The notes beneath the pieces were generated by a model, which searched no databases, was not told the origin of the DNA, and saw only the letters and a program-made list of their open reading frames with translations. This document shows, one piece after another, positions 23,681 through 33,125 of a stretch of 64,000 nt of DNA. Within the stretch, counting starts at the first letter, position 1. Each line of letters opens with the position of its first letter. This DNA is from Aspidiotus rigidus. Taxonomy: Eukaryota; Arthropoda; Insecta; Hemiptera; Diaspididae. Position numbers and translations under genes: made by a program. The stretch spans positions 17,205,001-17,269,000 of the forward strand of contig JAVHKY010000004.1 of NCBI GenBank assembly GCA_035079385.1, given 5' to 3'.

Positions 23681-23859
23681 CCAGAGGTGCCGACTTTGGA
23701 AAATAATGGGGGGGGGGGCAACATTAAGAACTAAATAACAAGTTAGGTCAACAATTTTTATTTTCTGGTAATTCAATTCACAAATTGATTAAATTCATTT
23801 TTTTGGGTCAAATTACTGGGGGGGGTAAAAAATGTCATGCCCACCCGAAGTCGGCGCCT
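23681..23859. mobile_element. Short foldback element with 10-bp target-site duplication
   Basis: ATGGTAGAAG occurs at 23671-23680 and again at 23860-23869. Between them the left end contains AGGTGCCGACTT and the right end its inverse, AAGTCGGCGCCT. G-runs sit inside each end (23709-23718 and 23818-23825). It is about 179 bp with no coding capacity. The left end carries four extra bases (CCAG) outside the paired part. Confidence 0.65.
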
Positions 23860-24659
23860 ATGGTAGAAGGGAAACTGATGGTACATATTGACACAAATTA
23901 GACGCAACTTCTTAAGACTTCTTCAAGACAGAGGTCCTTCCATCGGTGACCCAGATATAAAAATAGCCTCGAAGATTCTACTCAATTTGAACCCCGCTCC
24001 TATTCTCAGTAGAACCCACAGTCCTTTCGAATTCGGGTTTCAACCTGAGAGTTCTCTCAAAGTATGAGGCTTGATTTGTACCATCAATCTCACATTGCAA
24101 TCTATCTCCCTCCCCCAGCTCAACAAGACCTCCCTAGCCCCTGAAAAGGGATTTCGAGATGATAATGATCTTCGAAAATTGTGTCTGATTTGTTTCGTCA
24201 GTTTTGGAATTTGCATCTCCCCTAGTTTTTCCAATTTTTAGTATACCTCTCTGAACGTATTCAAGTCTATGTGGTCGACTCCCCATCTTCCGTGGCTCAG
24301 AATTACCACTAAACAGGCTTGATCGTTTGTTAGAGATTGACTAGAGCCTTGCACACAGTGAAGAATCGACCACAAGTCCGCGTATGATCGAAGCAGGCTC
24401 GTTGTACGAATTGACTAAGAATTTCGCCCCATGACAAAAATATGCTTCAACCCCGATTCACCTAGTTGTGGTAGGCGGGAGAATGTGAATTCACCGAGAA
24501 ACTTGTCTTCCATCATGGGCTTACGGTAAGAAATTTTCTTCACCCTCGGTTCAACTTAAAGAGAGTAAATTCACAGCAATTCTTGCTATGACATGCAGGG
24601 AAAGTGATTGGTTTAGCATTCTTTTTCAAGAAAAATGAGAATTTCCCTCCCTTATCTGA

Positions 24660-25110
24660 ATCGGGGGCGGAGCCGATTTCTTGTCGCGAGTCCACAACAG
24701 GAGAGAAATTACTTCGTAAATTCTCATCACATCGTCGGACACAAGAAGAATTTCCACACATTTGCTCTCTTCGAGTGCGGTTGTCAGCTGTAGTTGACCT
24801 CTCACCGCGAGTCCCCAATTATAGAAGACCCAATCCCAACGGCAATTTTCGCACATTTGCCCGCTTCGATTATGTGCGGGGCTGTGGTCGATCTTTCCTC
24901 GCGAGTTTATCGCGTAATACAACGAGAATTTCTGCACACTCGCCCACATCGACCGAACGCGCGGCGTTGTCGTTGATCTCTCATCGCGAGTCCACAACAA
25001 AAGACCGACTCCTATCACCAATATCCCATCCCACATTTGCCTGCTTCAACATAAACAGGCTTGTATTCGATTTTTCACCGCGTGCTGGGTCGGAGCGAAT
25101 CTCTCACCGC
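24660..25110. repeat. Minisatellite with TCACCGCGAGTCCACAACA-type unit
   Basis: Four to five units of about 90-120 bp each carry a CGCGAGT core (about 24684, 24806, 24897, 24985 and a variant at 25078), followed by GCACATTTGCCNGCTTCGA-like sequence. The 201-codon plus frame over 24604-25209 and the 136-codon minus frame arise from this repeat and are not accepted as genes. Confidence 0.7.
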
Positions 25111-25224
25111 AAACACAAAGGATTAAGCTTGATTAAGGGCAATTCTGAGCCATGGCGGATGAGAATTTGGCCTCATGGACTTGAATACGTTGGGAGAGGA
25201 ATACCATAAGTTCAAAAAACTATA

Positions 25225-25700
25225 CATAGGGTAGAGAATATTGACATAAATTTTCAAGACCACTATCATATCAAAATTTTGCTTGATAGAAGCTATCCTC
25301 CAATGAAGGGAGGTCTGACAGAAATTGCTGTACTGGGAAAGGGAGATAGTCGAGATACTCGCGTAGATTGTCAGACTGATGGCACAAATTAGGCCTCAAA
25401 TTTTGAGACTACTTTCAGATTAAAATCCGAATCGGGAGGGGCTGGTACCCTAACTTCAACACGTTCTACCTAAGATAGGGGCGGCCTACAAATTCTAAAA
25501 CTGGCTGTACGACTTGACACAAATTATAGACGCAATTTTTGAAGCCTATTTTCATGTCTGGGTTGGTGATGGGAGGGGCTAATATTCCAATAAAGGTACC
25601 GGGAAAAGTAGAGGAGGAACAAATTGGACTCAAATTATCGAGACTATTTTCGGGTCAGAATATCAACCCGGGGGAGGCTGGAGTTGCCGACTTGTCTAGA
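25225..25700. repeat. Degenerate ~130-bp tandem repeat
   Basis: Related segments of GACACAAATTAGACNCAANTTTTGA type, followed by ACTATTTTCAGATCA-like sequence, recur near 25232, 25385, 25520 and 25618. A single related unit lies at 23888. Copies are heavily diverged. Confidence 0.5.
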
Positions 25701-25719
25701 AGGTGATTCATAGAGATGG

Positions 25720-26915
25720 AAAGATATCTTTAAAAAAATCAATGTGGAAGAGAAAGTAGAACGAACTCTTGTTGCGTGAAAGATGAGGGCGGAGGAGAGA
25801 AATTTAAAGGAAAACGACTATGAAATGACTATTATAACTACTGGTCACTTCATTTGGAAAAAATTCAGTGGATGAGAGCTTCATAACATAAATTAGATAG
25901 GGGTGCTGCAATTCTTTCGGGAAAAACATCAGCAAGAATAAATTCCAGAGTTATTATCAACGGAAAACTTTCAATTGGTCAGATCAAAGAAATTATTTTG
26001 GAGTTGAATACGAAACGACGGAGGCTTCGAAAAATTTCTGATATCGAAGTTAGAGGCTCTTTCTCCGGAGCAGAGAACATTTTCACTCAAGCTCACCGTA
26101 ACAAGCTTATCTAGAAGTTTTTTTCAATCGAGAGAAATTTGTTTCTCTATTTCGAAAGCGGAGAATTCATTCCGTGCTGTTTGTTAGTTTGTAGCAATGG
26201 TATTTTACTATCTCTCGACATGGGAAGTATTTGTGTGCGTTCTGAATCGAAAAAAAAAAAAACCTATGAAAAATTTTATCTCAACTTTATCATTTTTGTA
26301 GGTTAAACGCATTTAGTTTTTCACCGCTGTTCACAAAAATATTTTCAAGATACCCGGATTGAAAGGATTTCATTACTCTTTCACTCGTCTTATATATTTA
26401 CGTAATTCCATTATTTTCCCTTAAATTCGGTACGCTGTTTATGACGTTGCAACAGATTTTAATGCACGCGTAGACATAAAACTTGACGATTTCAGCCCGT
26501 ACAGTCTGAGAGGACGTCGAACATTTCTTCCACATTATATAACGTGCATACAAGTTATGCGAATCTTTACTCACTTCGTATTAAAATTGATGAATATCGA
26601 GCTCGCATTGGTATGTCTATATAGAGTATTTAAAAATTTACCGTTTTAACGTACGCAGAAATTAAAAACGCGTGGCCTATTTTATTCTGAATGTTCGAAA
26701 GAAATTGCATAGAAACACGTGGACATGACTGATGATAGCTCTCGATATGCTCTTAGCTGCTTCAAAGTTGTATACAAGAGGAGCACCTGAACGAGAGACA
26801 GCACGAGAAAATACGACAGCGTTTCCGTGCGGCTTTTCGTTTGATTGCTAGCAGGTCGGAACCCAGCTTCGACAGAATGGCGCCGAAAACGCCGGCGCCA
26901 TTGAAAACTCACAGG
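25720..26915. other. Unique sequence, nothing recognised
   Basis: AT-rich unique sequence upstream of the protease gene on its strand. No repeat array or convincing exon is seen on either strand. Confidence 0.4.
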
Positions 26916-26941
26916 TTCTTTAACGGAGTTGAACGAGGGGT

Positions 26942-27197
26942 GGCAGGGAGTCCATTTTATGGAGCACGTGGGATCTGAAAAATGACAGGCCGCACTCCCA
27001 AGCTATACATGATACGAGGGGGACTTGAGGGAAAAAAAAATCTATGACGTCATCAAACTGTGACATCACAGACGCCGCTCCTAAGCTATATATGATAGGA
27101 GAGGCACTTAGAAAATTTTCGATCTTCGAGCTTTGACAACCGGACGGACGGCGGGCGTTTCTTCCGAAAAAGCTACCAATAAAACAGGTTCCCTGTT
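26942..27197. mobile_element. Dispersed element with CAGGGAACCTGTTTTAT-type ends, copy 3
   Basis: The left end is GGCAGGGAGTCCATTTTATG and the right end CAATAAAACAGGTTCCCTG, an imperfect inverted pair. The order inside is GGGATCTGAAAAATG, a TGACGTCA and 46-mer segment, then CGGACGGACGGCGGGCGTTT, CTTCCGAAAAA and the right end. The outside flank GGTTCTTTAACGGAGTTGAA, then CGAGGGG (26915-26941), is the inverse of the flank at 4050-4080. This copy is the best preserved and defines the layout. Confidence 0.7.
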
Positions 27198-27387
27198 TTT
27201 ATTAAAATTAAATAATTATAGTAAGTACGCTGGTTAAAACTTCGAATTTTCGTCTCAGCACTGACAGAGGAACTATTAAAAGAATGATTCGTATTATGTC
27301 ACACGGTCACTGGAAAATTTGCCGCGAGAATGTTCAGCTCAAGAAAATTCCTTGCTGCTGAAAATTCACCGCGGCCAAAAAAAAAAA

Positions 27388-27906
27388 TTAGAAGCCATTG
27401 CAGACGTTGCAATGGCAGCGGGGAACCCGCAATTCCTTAACTCGACCTCTCAGGTGGTGTGGAACTGAGTTGATAATCTTGTCATATAATTCAAATCGAA
27501 ATTATCATTCTACATCCCCTCCTATCATATATAGCTCGAGAGTCGAAATTCTTCTAAGTCCCCCTTCTATCATATATAGCTCGGAAGTCACAATTCTTCC
27601 AAGTCCCCCTCCTATCATATATAGCTCGAGACTCGAAATTCTTCTAAGTCCCCGTCCTTTCATATATAGCTCGAGTCTCAAAATTTTTCTAAGTTTTTAG
27701 TTGGACAGCGGACGGTAGCTCGAAAGTCAAAATTCTTCCAAGTCCCCCCCCCCCCCTATTATATATAGCTCGAGACTCGAAATTCTTCCAAGTCCCTCTC
27801 CTATCATAAAGTCCCGTAACCTAACCTAACCTAACCTGCGGACGCGGACGCGGACGTTTTCTGAGGATGTAATCTCCCAACAAAATGGATAGCGGGTTCC
27901 CCGCTA
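27388..27906. mobile_element. Hairpin-bounded element with 46-bp minisatellite core, copy 1
   Basis: The left block GAAGCCATTGCAGACGTTGC, then AATGGCA, leads into the hairpin GCGGGGAACCCGC (27418-27430). The core (about 27515-27815) has six or so 46-bp units with TATCATATATAGCTCG and CCAAGTCCCCC. The right block CAACAAAATGGAT ends in the hairpin AGCGGGTTCCCCGCT (27891-27905), then an A-run. It sits inside a CACCGCGG/AATTTTC-rich repeat that resumes on both sides (27300-27375, 27910-27985). The layout resembles Helentron-associated (HINE/DINE-1-like) elements; that is inference. Confidence 0.6.
27817..27837. repeat. Interstitial telomere-like (TAACC)4
   Basis: Four TAACC units, equal to the insect telomere repeat TTAGG on the other strand, followed directly by three GCGGAC units (27838-27855). 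It is short and lies inside the hairpin-bounded element, so it may be a simple satellite rather than a telomere relic. Confidence 0.5.
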
Positions 27907-28369
27907 AAAAAAAATTTTCCGCCGTGAAAAAAAGAATTCACTGCGCTGAAAAAAAGTTAATTTCCGCTTACGGGAAATTTCATGAACTAAAATAAACGTA
28001 CAAAAACTCTCCTTTCCTCCATAGGGTCGGTAAAAAGTGAACAAATCACAAAAGAAGAACAGTGAGCAGCTCTCATTCTTTTTATTACATGTATTTTTGA
28101 ACGGATTTGACATCAGTGACGTACCTGCAAAGGATTGCCATGTGGATTCCTGATTATTTTTGTACAGCTAATATGTATCACTACATATTCGTATCAGTTC
28201 ATTTTTCCCGCTGAATTAGTGTTTCTCTCATTCTTATTGTTGAATAATTTTGACTAATGGTAAGACAGGTAAGTCAACCTCCTCGCGGTGTCTTCTGGGT
28301 AACGTTAACAGACTTACACTGACCAAAATAATATGATATCACATTTTGGAGAAAAAAAAATTGAAATTT

Positions 28370-28470
28370 GGTAAATTTTCTTGTGGTCAATTTTCTTGCG
28401 GTCAATTTTCGTGCGAACAATTTTCCTCCGCGGTGAATTATTAGCGGCGAATTTTCTCGGGGCAAATTTT
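28370..28470. repeat. Short AATTTTCTTGYGGTC tandem motif
   Basis: Five to six units of about 15-20 bp (AATTTTCTTGTGGTC, AATTTTCTTGCGGTC, AATTTTCGTGCGAAC and others). Related pieces flank the element at 27388-27906. The protein frame reading repeated ARKLT is repeat-encoded. Confidence 0.6.
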
Positions 28471-28639
28471 CATGGAATCCGTCACATAAAGAATCTCTAT
28501 GAGTGAAACCATCAAATGGTTGGCCAGAGCACATTTCTACTCTTGGAATAACACGGGGAGCAACAATCGTATTACATAAGTAATCCAAAATGAAGAACAT
28601 GTTTTAAAGTTTGAAGTCATGAATTTAGCTTCTAAAGGA

Positions 28640-29060
28640 CGATTCCAGACTTCTGGTACAAAGAAATACGTTGGGTTGGGTAGTTTCACCATCAGCGATT
28701 CCCTGTGTGACGTCATTTCGTCCTATTGTGTAGATGGAGACTTCTTACTCTGCAAGCAACTTGAAAATTCAAATTTCTGCTCCACTACAAGAACAGACAA
28801 TCATCATATTCTGCTCCGGTATGCAACTGGGCGGAAAGTAAACGTATTATGGATTACAAAGTAGTAGCATCAATACTCGCAGATGAAATTGATAGACGTT
28901 GATATAATAAACCAAAACGAGAAAAATGGACTAACAACTTTTGGTGCAGTATTTTTCCTTCAGTTTACGAGACATACTACCGGCGAGATCGAAAAATTTG
29001 CAGTAGCTTGTCAGTTTTCGTTACTCACTGAATCGACAAAGAACAAAAATGGTGGCGGGT
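28640..29060. other. Possible decayed coding repeat, one of two copies
   Basis: The segment around 28985-29050 (GAAAAATTTGCAGTAGC, then TTACTCACTGAATCGACAAA) recurs at 33255-33330 with about 80% identity by eye. Upstream 28640-28860 has a longer open frame without recognisable domains. Two copies point to a mobile or duplicated sequence; the origin is unknown. Confidence 0.3.
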
Positions 29061-29099
29061 ACGGAAATAACAAACCAAAATTTTTTCTGTCAAAGTTTA

Positions 29100-29392
29100 A
29101 GTCGAGGTCGCGTCAAAACTTACAATAACTAGAGCAAATATATTCACCAGGACTACAGCGTAAGGGGGCGAGGGAGAACCCTTGGCGTCACACTTCCCCA
29201 TTTCCACTAAAAAAAAAAGTATTAAGCTATGAACCCGTGAAATTTCAAACGCCTCCCCCAAAAAAACGTGGCTACGGATTGAATTGAAAGAGGAGAGGAT
29301 TTTAGAACAACACAAGCTTCTTTCCAGTGGAGTTTGAACCTGCGATCTCTTGCATACAAGGCGGTCGCCACGACTACTCCGTCCTTGAGGTG
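29100..29392 (-). mobile_element. tRNA-derived SINE-like unit
   Basis: On the minus strand the 5' end (29385-29320) is tRNA-like: GGAGTAGTCGTGGCGACCGC, then TTGTATGCAA, then a B-box GGTTCAAACTC (29340-29330) at normal spacing from an A-box-like start. The arms do not fold into a clean tRNA, so this is not taken as a functional tRNA gene. An unrelated body of about 220 bp follows toward 29100, with a 10-T run in the middle. No second copy was seen in the window, so the SINE call is tentative. Confidence 0.4.
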
Positions 29393-31120
29393 TGATTGAA
29401 AGTAATATTGTACTTTTCTAATTCGGGGACGGGGTCACATACCGTTCAAAATTTCGTCGGTTTCTCTCTGTATAAATCATCGGTCGCTTCGAGAGATACA
29501 TCAATTGAGATATTATCTCGTTTGCGATGCTCAAAATCAAACGATGTGCGTCGGCTCACGTTTCTATAAGAAGCATTATTATTTATCATTATTATAATAG
29601 CGCAAAACGTTCATCAACTAGGTAGTGATTTTTTCAACTCGAAAAAAAACGTTCATTGTCAATGTCGTTATTCTCGCGGCACGTCTGTCCCGTCCGATTA
29701 GGTATAGGTAACTGAGAAACTGGCTCAGGCAGCTTTTTTTTTCTTTTTTTTTTTATTCACACAGCAAAAATTACGATGATAAATTATGACATCGTGTTTA
29801 CCGCTAGACGCGAAACATTTCCTCTCTCCATCAGCCTCTCTCTCTTTTCGCAATATACTCTTCATTACGCTCTCGTATCATCAATGTTGATTCGTCGATT
29901 AGATAGTTTTTTAATAGTTCCTGACAGCCGGCGTTGTGGCGATGAAGAATTTCACTATCCTGGCGCAGCACTGTCGAACTTGAAGTCGAATATACAAATA
30001 CAAATACACTGTAAGTTATCCGTATTGAGTCCCGGTGAAAGTAAAAATTATTTCGTAACCTGCGAACGGTGACGCGTTCCCTGGAGATTAGATTAATTTA
30101 AAATTAAATCGACGGCAGTTTTTTTTTTCTATCTCGACAGTTTGAAATACTGACGTTTTACGCCGATTTTATTAATCGTTAAGAACTTCAATAATAATTA
30201 GAGTAAAATATACCGTAATTACGAAAGTTCGTGCTTCAGACCTCGACGTATCATTCGACGAGAAGATCTATCGAAGATAAACAGCCATAAATGCTCTCGT
30301 TAGTTTCGATATTCGATTTTCAGGATATCTTCGCAGATCATCGGGGATGCCAGCGCACAAGAAATTCGTGGGGCAGGCTTTCATTCGACTGATGGGTGAG
30401 GAACATGAGAGGTACGGTAATGAGTATTGGATGCAGTGTCCGAGGGCTATACATGCTCGTATCGCTGTCAATGGTTGAGAAGTGCTCCAGGTAAAATCGA
30501 TCACATGTCACGTGTTGAAAGAAACTGCAACTACGAGGCTGACAAATTTCAATGCACGTGTTGCGAGACGAGATACCGCGAGGAACGACGAGAAGATTAA
30601 TTTAAGTCAATTTTCATATTACGAAGTACCCGTGAAGAGATAATTAGCATGGAATAATTATCGCCCAAAACTCTTCGCCGAAGTTTGTTTTCTAGAGCAT
30701 ACTTCTATCGGTAATTAAAGCTGCTGGCTTAGGTCACGAGAACAAAGGACATGTCGTTGAATATCAAAGGCAATGTCATAGCGAGTGAGGAAAACACAGT
30801 CTGGTAAAATCAAACTAAAACTATCCAGAGGTAATGAAAATTATTTTTTGAGATACTTCCGAATTAATTAGTTCCAGTTAGGTTATGCAAATTGTGACTG
30901 TTGAAAATAACCCATCCCTTTTCACCGCGCCACTTCCGCAGGTACCTATTTACATTATACCATTATCTCCAATCCATTTGTTCTGGACGTGTTTCAAGGT
31001 TTTCGATTGGTTCTCAAATTTTCCCCTGATGAAACGATGAAAGTTGGAAAAAAAAAAATTTATTAAAGAACCTTAAAATGTAGCATTCTACTGAAAGTTC
31101 CAGGTTTGCATGTGTTTTTT
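29393..31120. other. Mostly unique sequence, nothing recognised
   Basis: Mixed-composition DNA with T-runs at 29732-29754 and 30119-30129. Open frames are short, overlap in different phases and match nothing recognised. It lies upstream of the protease gene on its strand, so regulatory DNA is possible but not shown. Confidence 0.4.
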
Positions 31121-31121
31121 T

Positions 31122-33125
31122 AGCGGGGAACCCGCTATCCCTTTTGTTGGAGGGAGGGGGGTGCATTTACAGGAAACGAGCACATTCAAATTGTGACGTT
31201 GTTTTTTTCGGGACATGAAAAAATTTCAGCTCCTCAGCCTTATATGATGGGAGGAGGAACTCTCGAGCAATACATGAAAGGAGGAGGACTTGGAAAAATT
31301 TTGACTCTCCAGCTATACATGATAGTAGCTTTGAAAAGTTTCATCCTCTGAGCTATATGAAGGGTACAAGGGAAAAAGGGAGAATGTCCAAAAGAAAAAA
31401 TCTGGACAATTGGATCAAAACCGTTTCTCCCCTTTCTTCCCCTGTACCCTTCATATATGATTGGTGGGGGTGGGACTCGGAAAAATTTCAGTCCCTAAGC
31501 TTTATATGATAGGTGGGGACTTGGAAAAATTTCGAGTCTCCAGCTATACGTGATAGGAGTTTAGAAAACTTTCAGCTTCTGAGCTAAATACGATGAGGGG
31601 GGGGGGACCGTGAAGAATTTCAGCCTCCAACCTTTATGTAATAAGAGGGGGGACTTGGATAAATTTCCACTCTCGAGCTATTCATATATGATAAAAAAAG
31701 GACTTGGAAAAATGTCCACTGTTGAGCTATATATGACAGGAGGGGGACTTGGAAAAACGACAGCTCACTTGAAATTGCAGCGCGTTCAAGTTGTCACGTC
31801 AATATTTTCGGTACTTGAAAAACTTCAGGCTCTAAGCTTTATACGATAAGAGGGGACTTGGAAAAATTTTGTCTCTTGAGGTATAGATGATAGGAGGGGG
31901 ACTTGGAATAATTTTGACTCTCGAGCTATATATGCAGGTCTGACGAAAAGGGGGCAACTGAGGATTCTGTCCCCGGGCCCGGCTCTGTTAGGGCGGGCCC
32001 CTAGTTCTCAAGGGGAGGGGGCGAAAAATTGTCTTGGGAGAGGGGCCTCTATGTTCCTTGCCCCGGACCCGACTGGAGCTCTCGACGGCACGTATAATGA
32101 TAGAAACTTCAGCGCGTTAAAATAGTAGTAGAGAGATTTGGTAAAATTTCGACTCTCGAGCTGTTTATGTTAGGAGTTTGACTTACGGGTTCCCCGCTCG
32201 CCGTTGCAAAAGTTGCACCGTATGTAATAATCGATAGTAAGATCTAAAGACAGAAACAGGGAGAGGAGGAGGAGGAGAAGAAGAAAAGGAAGATAGATCA
32301 TTCATAATTAAAGATGTAGGTGAAGTTAGAATACAGAGACCAGAGAGGATAAGGAGGGAGAAAGTTGAATTATTTAATTATATAAGTGCGGACGTATTCC
32401 AGCCTCCAAGCTTTATATAATAAGAAGGGGACTTGGAAAAATTTCCACCCTCGAGCTATATGAGACAGGAGGGGGACTTACAAAAATTTTCTCACTCGAG
32501 CTATATAATATGATAGGAGGGGAAATGAAAAAAATTGTATTCTCGAGCTATATATGGTAGAAAAAAATTTCCACTGTTGAGCTATATATTACAGGAGGGG
32601 GACTTGGAAAAACGACAGCTTCCTTGAAATTGCAGTGCGTTCAAGTTGTCACGTCATCATTCTCGGGACTTAGAAAAATTTCAGGCTCCAAGCTTTATAC
32701 GATAGGAGGTGGACTTGGTAAAATTCTCGGAAAAAATTTCGTCTCTGGTGATGATAGGAAAGGGGACTTGAAAAAATGTTGACTCCCGAGCTATATATGA
32801 CGGGAGGGGGGCTGGTAAAATTTCAACCAACGAGTTATATTTGGTAGAAATTTCAGCACGTTCAAATGGTACTAGAGGAACTCTCGAGCTGTATATGATA
32901 GGAGGGACACTTCAAAAATAAAAATTTCCGCTCTCGAGCTGTGTATGATAAGAAAGAGACTTGAAAGAATTTTGACCTCCGACTTACACATGGTAGGAAA
33001 GGGACAAATGTAGGAGCGTTCCGCTTCATAATGAATTCAGATGTACGAAACGCAAAGCAGCTGATCAATCAGGTGACGGCGGGTCCCCCACTGCCACTAA
33101 AATCCTGCAATGGCATCTAATTTTT
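31122..33125. repeat. Hairpin-bounded 46-bp minisatellite block, inverted relative to 27388
   Basis: The block opens AGCGGGGAACCCGCT (31122-31136), then ATCCCTTTTGTTGGAG, the inverse of the right block at 27865-27905. About 30 diverged units of AGCTATATATGATAGGAGGG, then GACTTGGAAAAATTT, follow. One end block, CGGGTTCCCCGCTCGCCGTT then GCAAAAGTTGCACC, lies at 32187-32220, and a second, GGCGGGTCCCCCACTGCC then TGCAATGGCATC, at 33078-33117. Both are inverse forms of the left block at 27388. The block may hold two tandem or nested elements. A GA-rich stretch (32255-32370) lies just after the first end block. Confidence 0.7.
31354..31457. repeat. Inverted repeat within the minisatellite
   Basis: TATATGAAGGGTACAAGGGA... 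(31354-31384) pairs with ...CCCCTGTACCCTTCATATA (31425-31457). An inner pair TGTCCA/TGGACA lies at 31386-31391 and 31403-31408. This may be a small foldback inserted in the array or two array pieces in opposite orientation. Confidence 0.65.

Noticed and set aside
24604..25209. 201-codon plus-strand and 136-codon minus-strand frames
   Set aside because: Both run through a CGCGAGT minisatellite; the peptide repeats are the repeat units translated.
29318..29390. Functional tRNA gene
   Set aside because: B-box present, but acceptor and T arms do not pair and the anticodon arm is irregular; listed as SINE-like only.
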